From: a virus
Strand: one strand, 5' to 3'
DNA length: 49,406 bases
Virus record (IMG/VR): IMGVR_UViG_3300048996_000028
Location: 1 to 49,406 of that record
The notes beneath the pieces are model-generated. The model saw only the letters and a program-made list of their open reading frames with translations, was not told the origin of the DNA and ran no database searches. Position 1 is the first letter of the stretch. Every line of letters starts with the position of its first letter. Below are positions 32,487 through 41,426 of the stretch, piece after piece. The translations under genes and the position numbers were made by a program.

Positions 32487-34853
32487 TTACGTTGTTGCTG
32501 GGGCAACCACAATCGACCACCGGGAACCGGCGGCCATCGCAACATCCGAAGTGAACGTGCCGCCAGTGATAGCACCAGCCGCGACCACACCATCAGAGTC
32601 CCAGATACCGATCATGTTCGTGCCCGTACCGCCCTGGATAAACAAGTCCCGTTCGACTCGGCCGGCGCCCGGCGTTACCGCCGTCAACGCCGATTCCTTC
32701 GCCGCGAGAATGTTGATCACCCAACAGTCATCGACAGTCGCGCTAACATTCGGCATCACGTGAGTGACCGTACTAGACGACAACAGGTTCGATGCGAACG
32801 CGTTCACCGAAGAAGTTGGGTTAGCGCCGTGCCACGTGTGAACCTGGATAGCGCAACGCAAAGTCGTCGGCGTCGCCCACGACGCGTTAAACGTCGCGCC
32901 GGTGTCCGTACCCGCGCCGATCTTGTAAAGGACCGCCGTGGACGTAGTGCCACCATTCACCAGACCCAGCAGGGTCCAGCCTGCCGTAAACGTCGGGGTA
33001 GAGGTAAGTGCCGCGTTCCACTGACAGACAGCCAACACGAAATCGTTGGTCTGAATCGACGGGAGCGTCACACTTTGAGTGACAACGTTGGATACACCAG
33101 AGTTAGCGTTAGCCGACTGGCCGTTAGCGAGACCCGTTGGACCCGGGTCCTGCGTAGTCGTGCCGGCATTCCAGGCCGCAAGCGCCAGGGGCGAATCGTG
33201 CGGGGCCGTGTTGGAGGCGATAGCGTCCACATAAGAGAACTGGTCGCCGTTCCACCACATCACCGCCTCGAACTTGCCGGTTGACTTGAACCAGTTCAAG
33301 GCGTTCGTGATCCACGTTGCACGTTCCTGATCCGTGTACGAGCCCGCGATCGGACCGGTATAGGGGTCGTTGCCTGTGCGGCGCGTCAACGGGATGGCGA
33401 CCTCGGTGATAACCAGCGGGATACCCTTCGATGCCGCCCACGCATACCAGCGGGAGAACCCTTGCAGGTTCTGTACCGCGATCGGAGGATGTCCGGCCTT
33501 CCAGTCTTCCGCGTAAACGTCGATACCGAGAAAATCGATATCCTGCGGCATCCAGTCGTCCGGGTTAGCGGCCTTCTGGGAGAACCGTAGATCCCACTGG
33601 TACTCCATCGCGGCATACCCGATCTTGATATCCGGGTTAGCGGTCTTGCCGACCTGGTAGAACTGGTCGAACATCGCGACAAATTCAGGACCGGTCATAT
33701 CGTCTTCCGGTTCATGGAAGAGGATGACATACACGCCGTCAGGGCAGGACGCACAGAACGACGTGATCAAAGAGTCGTAGGCGCCGGCAGCCATACCAGT
33801 CCAGTCGTTACCCGGAGGCTTAACGGACAGCATGCTGTTTGCGCCGACTGCCGCGTCACCGGCCGCCGAATGGCTAGAGAAGTTCGCGGGCAGCGTCGAG
33901 CTAAACGAACGGCGAATAGTGCCGTTCATGACGCTGGCGGTCAGCGCCCAGTTGGTGGGGTTGTCGGCCGTGGGACGGTTCGTGTAGAACCCCCACTCAA
34001 TGACACCCTCGCCGGCCGGTACGTCCGCGACATCAACCCACCGGTCATGGTTCTGAATGTAGGCGCCGGGGCCCGTGTATGGGATCTCGACCGTGCCGTA
34101 ACCGGTGAACATGACATCCGCGCGGGCAGTAGGACGCGCCGGCCAACCGGTCGTCTCGTTGCGGCGCACGAAGCCGGCCGCGCCGGCGGGCATGATCTGC
34201 CACGTCTGCAACAGGGAAGGGTCCGCCGGTGGACCGGCAGGCCCGGCAGGGCCCTGAGGTCCAGGTATGGTGGATGCTGCGCCGGCAGGACCGGTGGCAC
34301 CTGCGGGCCCCGTAGGTCCCGTGTTGCCAGTCGGGCCGGCAACACCAGGGATACCTTGGATCCCCTGGATACCTTGCGCGCCAGCGGGTCCAGCGGGGCC
34401 CGCAGGCCCGGCAGGACCCGCGTCACCGCCACCAGGACCAGTAGGCCCCGGAGGACCCGCAGGTCCCGGAGGACCCGGGACGCGGACGTAGCCGGCGGAC
34501 GAAGGGATCGGCGCCAGTACCCCCAGGTTCAGGGGCGACCCGTCACCCGAGGGGACTTCGAAAGCCCACTGGCCACGGGTCCAATAGGAACCCGTTGACG
34601 TCAGCAACTTCTCTTCAAGCAGGTACGTGAACCCCTGCGACAACCAGTCACTGTCATCGTTGACAGGCAGGTCCAGAGTCCAGCCGCCCGCAGACAGCGT
34701 GACCGGGATAACTCCCTCAATCAAAGTCAGCCCGTTGGCTGCAATGATCTCTTCCGGGAGAGTGACGTAAACAGTTCCGGTGACACCCGAACCCGCCAAA
34801 TCCTGATAATCCAGGTAGACAGTTCGGGTGGTGAGGTCGCTAGGAAAAGACAC
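32487..34853 (-). CDS. Collagen-like tail fibre with glycoside-hydrolase-like domain
   Basis: The 788-residue protein has four parts: an N-terminal beta domain (about 1-120); a collagen-like Gly-X-Y tract (about 127-209) that should trimerise; a TIM-barrel-like region (about 240-570) with H380/E381/E383 (ILFHEPEDD) and E484 (LVITEVAIP), resembling the acid and nucleophile pair of clan-A hydrolases such as GH26; and a C-terminal beta sandwich (about 580-788). It could bind and cut cell-surface glycans. It lies after the portal gene, then four tRNAs follow. Confidence 0.75.
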   Translation of the reverse strand: MSFPSDLTTRTVYLDYQDLAGSGVTGTVYVTLPEEIIAANGLTLIEGVIPVTLSAGGWTLDLPVNDDSDWLSQGFTYLLEEKLLTSTGSYWTRGQWAFEVPSGDGSPLNLGVLAPIPSSAGYVRVPGPPGPAGPPGPTGPGGGDAGPAGPAGPAGPAGAQGIQGIQGIPGVAGPTGNTGPTGPAGATGPAGAASTIPGPQGPAGPAGPPADPSLLQTWQIMPAGAAGFVRRNETTGWPARPTARADVMFTGYGTVEIPYTGPGAYIQNHDRWVDVADVPAGEGVIEWGFYTNRPTADNPTNWALTASVMNGTIRRSFSSTLPANFSSHSAAGDAAVGANSMLSVKPPGNDWTGMAAGAYDSLITSFCASCPDGVYVILFHEPEDDMTGPEFVAMFDQFYQVGKTANPDIKIGYAAMEYQWDLRFSQKAANPDDWMPQDIDFLGIDVYAEDWKAGHPPIAVQNLQGFSRWYAWAASKGIPLVITEVAIPLTRRTGNDPYTGPIAGSYTDQERATWITNALNWFKSTGKFEAVMWWNGDQFSYVDAIASNTAPHDSPLALAAWNAGTTTQDPGPTGLANGQSANANSGVSNVVTQSVTLPSIQTNDFVLAVCQWNAALTSTPTFTAGWTLLGLVNGGTTSTAVLYKIGAGTDTGATFNASWATPTTLRCAIQVHTWHGANPTSSVNAFASNLLSSSTVTHVMPNVSATVDDCWVINILAAKESALTAVTPGAGRVERDLFIQGGTGTNMIGIWDSDGVVAAGAITGGTFTSDVAMAAGSRWSIVVAPATT

Positions 34854-34862
34854 TTACGCCCC

Positions 34863-36653
34863 TCAGACCGGTCGAGTTGTACGCGTGGACATGGACAGAT
34901 TCGGGTTACCGGTAGGGCCGGTGCCCGCGATGCTTTGAATCAGTTGCTCAGCCGGGCCCAAAGAACCCGTCATCGGTGCGCCCTCAGCGCCCCCGGCCTG
35001 GCCGCCCATAAGGGCCGCCATCGGATCCTGAGGTGCTCCCCCGCCGGCTGCCGCCAATTCTTCAGGTGATTGCTGCGGTGGCGGTGGGGGTGGCGGGAAC
35101 GCCGCCGCGACGGCATCCTCAATAGAGGCGCCCTTCTGCAACTTGACGATCACCTTGTTGACCTTCTGAACCAACTCGGTAGGATCGCCGCCCTGCATAG
35201 CCATCGCAGGGATAGCCTGAGGAAGCATTGCGATACTCGCCAAAAGCGAGTTACGGATCTGCTCGACATTGATGCGCTTCTGTTCACCAACCACGTCCAG
35301 TTCGAACGGCATCTGCCGCTGAACGGTGTCCACAGAGAACACGCCTGACGTGAGCCCCTGGAGCAGAAACACCAGGGAACGGTTGGGGTCAAGGCCGGCC
35401 GTCAGGCCGTACGAGACTGAACAGGTGTAGTCGCCGGCAATGTCACGAGACGGGCGATACTTCACCTCAAACGGGGCGCCGTCCTCCAGGCCACGAATGG
35501 ACTTCTCCACACTGGGCCACAGCGCTTCATCCAGTTCAAAGCAGATTGCAGCAACATCGGTCAGGCCGGACGCAATGCGTCCCTGCAATGTCTTGATGCG
35601 CGAGTCGTAGCCGGCCATGAGCGCCTGGACGCCCTTGCCGGTGATAATCGACGCATCCATATCGCCGTCACGCCCCTCAGGGTGACGCGACCCGATACGC
35701 AGCTCGTTCGCCATGTTCTGTAGCTCAACGAAAGGCTGGTTCGGGACAGACATGTCGACCTTGCGCACATTCTGTGGCTGGTCGGTGCGGATCTGCGCAT
35801 TCGGCCCGAACTGAACCTCCTGCGCATCCAGCGGAATAGCGGTCGGCGCGTTAGCGATATCCGACGCGATACGCATCGTGTACATCGCCATCTTCGCGCG
35901 GGCCATCTGCACCCACACCAGGTCATCAAAGGCGCCGCGAGTGTTGTCCCCAGTACGGGGACGCTCAACGACGACAACCCGGCACCGCTTAATCGGGTTT
36001 TCCATGGAGTGCAGCACAAGCCCAACCTGCGGAACAAGGACATAGTCATAGTCCTTGTCGTAATACCGGATGATCTCGATGTCTTCCTGCCGGCGCTCCT
36101 TCAGCGCCGTGAAAGTCTCAAAGTGTTCCGGGTATTCCCAGATAAGCTCCTGCACCGTACGCCGATAACACTTGGCGAACCACACGGTTTCGCCTCGACG
36201 GTTCAGGGCATAGTACGAATCCAATGCGGACTCAACATAGATACACGGCGCCTTAGCATCGTAGTCTGGGTCTACAACGAAGGCCGTGAATCCGTACGAC
36301 TCCAAGTGGTCTGCCGCCAGAATGTTCTGGTTGCCCAGCCGGGAGTGAGTGACATAGTGATTGATGATCTTCGTGCGCCGGTCCGCGCTCTTACGCGCGG
36401 CGTCCGTGTTCATGTTCGGGTTGGCGCAGGTGAAGGTGGGGAGAGGCGCGATAGCCTCGGCGGCGCTGCGGGCCGCCACGTCGATAAAGTTCGCGACCAT
36501 AGGTTCAGGGACCTCAGCCGGGAACATGCCCATCTGAACTTCGTCCCAGCGACCCTCACGGATCGCCTTAACCTGGTACATCTTTTCGCGGCGACCAGCA
36601 GACTTCTTACGCGCGATATCGATATTCGCGATAATCTGCTGAGTGGTGATCAT
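34863..36653 (-). CDS. Portal protein
   Basis: The 596-residue product follows the terminase in a 4-nt overlap. It has helical N- and C-termini, a central core (WEYPEHFETFTALKERRQ), and a glycine/alanine/proline/methionine-rich tail like large podovirus portals. It would form the dodecameric DNA channel at the capsid vertex. Assigned mainly by size and order between terminase and structural genes. Confidence 0.75.
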   Translation of the reverse strand: MITTQQIIANIDIARKKSAGRREKMYQVKAIREGRWDEVQMGMFPAEVPEPMVANFIDVAARSAAEAIAPLPTFTCANPNMNTDAARKSADRRTKIINHYVTHSRLGNQNILAADHLESYGFTAFVVDPDYDAKAPCIYVESALDSYYALNRRGETVWFAKCYRRTVQELIWEYPEHFETFTALKERRQEDIEIIRYYDKDYDYVLVPQVGLVLHSMENPIKRCRVVVVERPRTGDNTRGAFDDLVWVQMARAKMAMYTMRIASDIANAPTAIPLDAQEVQFGPNAQIRTDQPQNVRKVDMSVPNQPFVELQNMANELRIGSRHPEGRDGDMDASIITGKGVQALMAGYDSRIKTLQGRIASGLTDVAAICFELDEALWPSVEKSIRGLEDGAPFEVKYRPSRDIAGDYTCSVSYGLTAGLDPNRSLVFLLQGLTSGVFSVDTVQRQMPFELDVVGEQKRINVEQIRNSLLASIAMLPQAIPAMAMQGGDPTELVQKVNKVIVKLQKGASIEDAVAAAFPPPPPPPQQSPEELAAAGGGAPQDPMAALMGGQAGGAEGAPMTGSLGPAEQLIQSIAGTGPTGNPNLSMSTRTTRPV

Positions 36654-38623
36654 GTACCCGTCCGGTAATCATCCAAGCGAAACACAGCCGCCCTCGCCCT
36701 CTCTTGCGGCGACACCAAACCGCCGAAGCGGCGAGGCGGCGTCAATGTCATGAGCTTTGTCTTGTCCCGGGCGCCCACCTCGAAGAACCAGAGCGCCATA
36801 ACCATGTCGCACGGTGTCTTCTTAGGGTCCAGCTCAGGAGTCCAGATAGTTAGCTGCTGCTTCAAAGCACGCAGCCCGTCGTTGTCCATACGCGGCAGTT
36901 CGATCAACGGCGGCGAAATGCACTTGTGAGTGCCGTCTTCCATGTCCTGCCACACACCGAACAGCGGACTCATCGATGCCACTCCGAAGTTGACATCGAA
37001 CTTGTTCTTGCCGGTGTAGTGCGGAGTGAGACGTACGCCGCGAGCGTTCAACCACTGGTTCAACTCGAAATCCTGAGTGAACATCGTGAGCAGACCGGTC
37101 TTCTCGATCCGCCACTCGTTCACCCCGTACTCCATGGTGATCGCCTTGATACGGTTCTTCAACTCTTCCGGGGTCGGATGGTTGATGTTCCAGGCGTCAT
37201 ACAGGAAACGCTTATTCGATTCACGCTGAATAGCGCCCACGATGATGCCGGCATGCCCTGACGTGGCCGGGTCAACCGACCCGATCACATACACATCGTC
37301 CGGGACCGAGTACATCCCGCCCACACGGCCGGCCCGGCGGCCGTCATTCGTTGCCTCTGAGATTCCGTAAGACGGGAACGCCGCGTTACCCCCGACCTCT
37401 TGCTGCATATACGCCTGCAACCAGACGTTAGCGTCAAGGTCGTCCTTCACTGCACCGATGTGCAGCCCATCCCAACGTGGAAACAGCCCATCCTCGTCGC
37501 CGTGGCGACAATCATCGGTCTCGCACCAGCAGTCATCATTGTCCGAGTACCAACTAGTGGTGGCCCGAGGCCACAACGTCACCCAGCCATCCCGCGCACC
37601 AGTGTCATCCAGCACCGCCGGCTGAGACAGATACGTCCACGGCGACTTACCACTCTGGAAATTCTCAGGGTTTCTGAGCTGCCAATAAAGATCGGCTGGG
37701 GAGATGCGTGTGCCGATTACGCACACAACGCCGGAGGCGCCAGGGCGGGAGGAAACCTCAACCTGCAACCATCGCATCTGCTTAGCCCAGCCTGCCGCGT
37801 TCTCTCCGTCAACAGCGTCATCAACAAACACCCGGTCAAGGCGCTTGCCGTACACCTGACTGCCGAGACCCAACCCCTGCAATGTGGGGTCCTTATCAGA
37901 CGGGTCTCGATCCGAGGACGCGAGCCGAATACGTGCCGCCGACCACTCGTCGGCAGTAGCCAGAAAACCCCCTTCAGGGGCAAAGTCGCGGATAAGCTCG
38001 TGGTTATCGGGGTGCGTCAAACGGGTCTTGACGCCGTACACCATGTCTTCAGCCATATCCGACGTCTTCGAGATAATGGCGATCTTCACAGCCGGGTTGA
38101 TACAGATCAGATAGGTGACATAGTCCATGGTGACCACGGTCGTCTTGCCGTGGTTTGGGGGACAGTTGATCACCAGCTTGTTACGCCGGCCCTGCTCATA
38201 CACCTGGTTCTGGTGAAGGTCCCGAGGATCCTTCCCCTCCAACAGGTCAATCCACTGCATCTGGTGCGCGAACGTCCGTGACCGCAGATACTTCTCACGC
38301 CACGCCTCGAAACCCATGCGGCGCCACTTCGCCCGGTTCTCGTCACGAGTGTTCGTGTCAATCTTCCGGGTAGCCATGATCGTATCCACGGCAGCCCGGA
38401 ACTCCGGGTCGTTCTTGCGCCAGTACTCGTACGCCTTACGCGAGCGCCCCACGCGCTCGATAGCGGCCTGCACGTTGTAGCCGAGACCGATGTAGTCAGT
38501 GAACGCCTTCTTAGCCTGCTCCGGAGTGAACTTCCGGGTACCAGCCGAAACGCCACCCCGAGCCGACTTACCACTCATCGGGTTAATACCCCGAGACGAA
38601 ATCGGACTACCGGGCACAGCCAA
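36650..38623 (-). CDS. terL: Terminase large subunit with N-terminal TerS-like HTH
   Basis: The 657-residue product has its ATPase Walker A at about 154-161 (CPPNHGKT) and Walker B in DRVFVDDAVD; the RNase H-like nuclease starts at GSVDPATSGHAG. The first 95 residues add a helix-turn-helix (LGYNVQAAIERVGRSRKAYE) like small-terminase DNA-binding domains; no separate small terminase gene is visible, so recognition and cutting may be fused. GTG start with GGAGG six bases upstream. First gene of the virion operon. Confidence 0.88.
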   Translation of the reverse strand: MAVPGSPISSRGINPMSGKSARGGVSAGTRKFTPEQAKKAFTDYIGLGYNVQAAIERVGRSRKAYEYWRKNDPEFRAAVDTIMATRKIDTNTRDENRAKWRRMGFEAWREKYLRSRTFAHQMQWIDLLEGKDPRDLHQNQVYEQGRRNKLVINCPPNHGKTTVVTMDYVTYLICINPAVKIAIISKTSDMAEDMVYGVKTRLTHPDNHELIRDFAPEGGFLATADEWSAARIRLASSDRDPSDKDPTLQGLGLGSQVYGKRLDRVFVDDAVDGENAAGWAKQMRWLQVEVSSRPGASGVVCVIGTRISPADLYWQLRNPENFQSGKSPWTYLSQPAVLDDTGARDGWVTLWPRATTSWYSDNDDCWCETDDCRHGDEDGLFPRWDGLHIGAVKDDLDANVWLQAYMQQEVGGNAAFPSYGISEATNDGRRAGRVGGMYSVPDDVYVIGSVDPATSGHAGIIVGAIQRESNKRFLYDAWNINHPTPEELKNRIKAITMEYGVNEWRIEKTGLLTMFTQDFELNQWLNARGVRLTPHYTGKNKFDVNFGVASMSPLFGVWQDMEDGTHKCISPPLIELPRMDNDGLRALKQQLTIWTPELDPKKTPCDMVMALWFFEVGARDKTKLMTLTPPRRFGGLVSPQERARAAVFRLDDYRTGT

Positions 38624-38654
38624 CCTCCATAGGGTCCAGCCCTAGGGGGCTACC

Positions 38655-38870
38655 AGGGATATCCGAGAGGGGGCCCGCCACCCACGGGGCCAGGCCCCCC
38701 TCAGCAAAAACGCCGGCAGTCCCTGAGGACGCCGGCGAACAAAAACAGGAACGCAAGGGAGCGCGCTTCGAAGCGCGCTCCAAGAGGGCACCTTCGAAGG
38801 TGCCCCGTAAGGCCGGCCCCTACAGGCCGGCTTCTTACGTACGTACCGGCCCCCCAAAGGGCCGGCTTAC
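38655..38870. repeat. Array of six strong hairpins
   Basis: Six stem-loops follow each other: GGGGGCC.../...GGCCCCC (38664-38699), CGCCGGC/GCCGGCG (about 38711-38737), a 24-bp perfect palindrome centred on TTCGAA (38758-38781), a 20-bp perfect palindrome also centred on TTCGAA (38786-38805), AAGGCCGGC/GCCGGCTT (about 38809-38834) and CCGGCCC/GGGCCGG (about 38846-38866). Not coding. Possible transcription barrier, RNA processing or replication region. Confidence 0.75.
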
Positions 38871-39870
38871 TTGGCTGGTTCGGTAGTCACCTACACCAGC
38901 AGGGACTCCTCGTTAGTCACTCGGAGGGGGTTCCCATTATGTATAAGGGGTGAACTCACCCCCGTTCACCCCTCCAACCACCGTTGCCGGAAGCAACAAG
39001 TGCCCCCTGACCTGCACAAACACCCATATATAACAATCAGATAACGGGACACGCAAAACCTACCTGGCCCCGGTACCCAATTAACCACGCACCCGCAACC
39101 AGAGTCAGAGGAGGAGGAGCCGGCTGAGTTAAAAATGCGGGTCAATCGAACACACGTTCGATGTTGCATGCAGCAACGAATACAGTTGCTGAGGGCAAGA
39201 GAAACAGTTGCCGCTGGCAAGAGTGGACGCGTCAACCATGCGGTTGAGAGCGTGCTGGCACAACAAAACGCCATGTGCCCATCACCTATGGGCCCGAGGC
39301 AACCACATTGGTTGCGCATGGCCCCTATGTAGGGGCATCAAGCAACGACCATGCACCCCGTGGGTGTGGTTGAGCGCTCAACAGTGGCCCTTTGGCCAAC
39401 ACGCTTGTATACGGTGGGGGGGTATGCAGTGACGGCCTGAAGGTAACGCCGTACGCGTGATCCGGTCACGGTTTGATAACGGGTTGATAACTTCGTGCTG
39501 GTCGATAGTTGCATTGGTGGCGTGGCGGGGCAGTCTCTTCCTTGCACGACGGAGCCGACCCACTGAGGGTCAGCTCGCTAGGGTCTCTGGTTGTTGCTGA
39601 TGGCAACGGTCGGGCGGCTAACTGAATAGTGGAGCTAGCAAGTGTGGACAGTTCGGGTATGGCGAGAGTCCCCCGTAGGAGCGCACGTGAGTAGCAGGGA
39701 AAGGCCGTAAGGCGCGTCCCTCCCGTGTGTGGCCTGAAGTACGACTGATCCGAGGACCTAGCTGGGAGCACACGGTTTCCCGCTGTTGTGCTCCCGCTGA
39801 CGAGAGCTACCCCTGTGGTGGTGCACGCCGGAATACGGTCCGGCGTGTTCGATGATGGGGAGTGGTTGGA
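38871..39870. other. Non-coding regulatory region between virion and small-gene operons
   Basis: No convincing gene. AT-rich patches occur at 39029-39045 (ATATATAACAATCAGATAAC) and 39471-39492 (repeated TTGATAAC). Palindromes of type GTTGC-N5-GCAAC lie at 38983, 39163 and 39593, with imperfect copies at 39185 and 39207. CGAACAC-ACGTTCG sits at 39148-39161 and GTTGAGCGCTCAAC at 39369. Hairpins GGGAGCACA/TGTGCTCCC (about 39759-39793) and ACGCCGGA/TCCGGCGT precede the first small gene. Promoters for both directions, operators or an origin are likely here. Confidence 0.5.
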
Positions 39871-40017
39871 GTGAGCGTTGACATCTATGAGCGTGATGAG
39901 CACGGCATTGACGCCCTGGTGGTCACCAGGGTGGACGGGTCTCAGATCCGGCGTGCGGATTTCGTGACGTACCAGGCGTACCTGGATGCGTTGGCGGAGG
40001 AGTACGCGGAGCGTTGA
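39871..40017 (+). CDS. Small hypothetical protein, 48 aa
   Basis: GTG start with GGGGAGTGG upstream. Acidic product (SVDIYERDEHGIDALVVTRV) followed by a helical end. First of the rightward small genes. Its leader ends GATGATGGGGAGTGGTTGG, like the leader of the next gene. Unknown function. Confidence 0.55.
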   Translation: MSVDIYERDEHGIDALVVTRVDGSQIRRADFVTYQAYLDALAEEYAER

Positions 40018-40097
40018 GTGACGGTCGAGCGGCCTGCGGGCCGCTCTGTCAGCTACTCAAAGCTGAGTGGTTGCTTAGGGATGAGGGAGTGGTTGGG
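40018..40097 (+). promoter_or_regulatory. Stop-anchored double-hairpin leader, copy a
   Basis: Hairpin 1 GAGCGGCC/GGCCGCTC; hairpin 2 CAGCT-ACTCAA-AGCTG. Loop ACTCA is complementary to TGAGT formed by the upstream stop codon. Ends with AGGGATGAGGGAG before ATG. Confidence 0.65.
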
Positions 40098-40364
40098 ATG
40101 CAGGACATGGTGATTGGTGCGCGTGAGGAGTTCCGCGAGTCGGTTTCGGAGGGTTTCCACATGACGCGTTGGAACCGTGAGATCAACGGTGTGACGTACT
40201 CGTTCGTGCGGGTGATCAACGGCGGGGGTCACGCCGCGTTGGATGTGGTCCGGTTCGTGGCGGGTGACGGTGGTGTGCCGGTTCACACGTTCGCGGGGAA
40301 GGTGCGCGAGTTGCCGGGGCTGATGGCGTTCTCGGGCCAGTTGGGCAAGCTGCTGTCGTTCTGA
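40098..40364 (+). CDS. Hypothetical protein, 88 aa
   Basis: ATG 40098 is chosen from the leader GAGGGAGTGGTTGGG; an upstream GTG at 40014 would run through the hairpin element. The product begins MQDMVIGAREEFRESVSEGF and is beta-rich after residue 25. No family recognised. Confidence 0.6.
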   Translation: MQDMVIGAREEFRESVSEGFHMTRWNREINGVTYSFVRVINGGGHAALDVVRFVAGDGGVPVHTFAGKVRELPGLMAFSGQLGKLLSF

Positions 40365-40438
40365 GCCTGTTGGGTCGGGCCCATTCGTGGGCCCGTGCCT
40401 TGCACGCTGAGTGCGCTTAGGGAGAGGGAGTGAGTGTC
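40365..40438 (+). promoter_or_regulatory. Double-hairpin leader, copy b (exception)
   Basis: Hairpin 1 CGGGCCCA-TTCG-TGGGCCCG; hairpin 2 GCAC-GCTGA-GTGC. Its loop does not complement the upstream stop pentamer TGAGC, the only mismatch in the set. Ribosome-binding site AGGGAGAGGGAG. Confidence 0.6.
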
Positions 40439-40660
40439 ATGGGCAAGCGTTACGTGAGTGTCGGTGAGGTCGTTTCGGTAAAGCTGCCATGGTCTGAGGT
40501 GTGCATGTTCATGCGCGTCTCTGATCAGGTGCGACCGGTGAAGGTGCTGGCGGACGGTGCGCAGATCCTGAACGAGGATGGTTCGCCGTTTTCGTCTGCG
40601 GTGACACACGGCGAGGCTGGTTTCTACCGGGATGCGTCAGGCGTGTACGTCGTGGACTGA
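40439..40660 (+). CDS. Hypothetical protein, 73 aa
   Basis: ATG 40439 lies 8 nt after AGGGAG; GTG 40430 abuts the site and is less likely. Product MGKRYVSVGEVVSVKLPWSE is a small beta-rich protein. Unknown function. Confidence 0.6.
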   Translation: MGKRYVSVGEVVSVKLPWSEVCMFMRVSDQVRPVKVLADGAQILNEDGSPFSSAVTHGEAGFYRDASGVYVVD

Positions 40661-40736
40661 GTCACAGTCGAGCGGACCCCCGCAGGGGTCCGTTGGATCG
40701 GTCACTCAGGACCGATAGGGAGAGGGAGCAACGATC
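40661..40736 (+). promoter_or_regulatory. Stop-anchored double-hairpin leader, copy c
   Basis: Hairpin 1 CGGACCCC-CGCA-GGGGTCCG; hairpin 2 ATCGGTC-ACTCAG-GACCGAT. Loop ACTCA complements TGAGT at the upstream stop. Site GATAGGGAGAGGGAG. Confidence 0.7.
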
Positions 40737-41054
40737 ATGGCTGAGAACTTGATTCAGTGGGTTTCGGAGCGTGGCGTGTACAAGGCCGCGCCGGAGGCTG
40801 TGGAAGCGTGCATGGCGTACTACGCGGGGTGGGATGCTGACAAGCTGGCCGGTCTGGTGCAGCAGACCAGCGAGAACCCGGACGAGCGTGACGCGTCGTG
40901 GATGGCGCACATCGTGATGTTGGCGGAGTGGGGCCAGTACGGCAGTCAGCAAGCGACGTGGCGGGACCACAAGGAATGCAAGGGTTTCGACCCTACGTCG
41001 TCGTCTGCGGGGTGGCACTGCTACACGCACGACCTGTACAACCAGGAGAACTGA
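40737..41054 (+). CDS. Hypothetical protein, 105 aa
   Basis: Helical N-terminus (MAENLIQWVSERGVYKAAPE) and a tryptophan/histidine-rich C-terminus with two cysteines (KECKGF, WHCYTHD). Clean ribosome-binding site. No family recognised. Confidence 0.6.
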   Translation: MAENLIQWVSERGVYKAAPEAVEACMAYYAGWDADKLAGLVQQTSENPDERDASWMAHIVMLAEWGQYGSQQATWRDHKECKGFDPTSSSAGWHCYTHDLYNQEN

Positions 41055-41136
41055 GTCGTGGTCGGTGTCACAGGCAACCACCTGTGGCACCTGTCAGCCA
41101 CTCAGGCTGAAGGGATAGGGAGAGGTTGGGGTCTAG
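41055..41136 (+). promoter_or_regulatory. Stop-anchored double-hairpin leader, copy d
   Basis: Hairpin 1 CACAGG-CAACCA-CCTGTG; hairpin 2 CAGCC-ACTCA-GGCTG. Loop ACTCA complements TGAGT at the upstream stop. Site GGGATAGGGAGAGG. Confidence 0.7.
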
Positions 41137-41424
41137 ATGGTGATGCGGGTTAAGGCTGACCTGTTGGTGTGCACGGACTGTCTGACGTTCCTGTCGAACG
41201 GGACGGTGTTCGATGGTGACGGGATGGATGTCACCGGCGAGCATGGCGAGCGGATCGAAGCGCGCCACGACACGGCGGATCTGGCCAACATGTGTCTCGG
41301 CGGTGAGTCCCGTGGGTTCTTCCACGAGGACTGCGAGTGCGACGGGTGCGGTTCCAGCGAGTGTGGCGACCGGTTCACGGCGTACATCCTGGAAAAGGAC
41401 GCAGCGAATTCTATGGTGAGGTGA
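41137..41424 (+). CDS. Zinc-binding small protein, paralogue 1
   Basis: The 95-residue product contains CTDC near the N-terminus and CECDGCGSSEC near the end. It is clearly related to the next gene: both share K..LL.C.DC.T, then G..HG/HR.ERIEA and DLANM..GE.RG. A tandem duplication. Possible metal-binding regulator; function unknown. Confidence 0.65.
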   Translation: MVMRVKADLLVCTDCLTFLSNGTVFDGDGMDVTGEHGERIEARHDTADLANMCLGGESRGFFHEDCECDGCGSSECGDRFTAYILEKDAANSMVR

Positions 41425-41426
41425 GC

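Noticed and set aside
38655-38870. Hairpin array considered as a CRISPR
   Set aside because: The stems differ in sequence and spacing, and there are no constant repeats with unique spacers. No cas genes are present; the Cas4-like nuclease at 7721 is a phage recombination-type enzyme.
39238-39432. Plus-strand frame starting MRLRACWHNKTPC
   Set aside because: Spans palindromic control sequence, lacks a ribosome-binding site, and has an unlikely tryptophan/cysteine/histidine composition.
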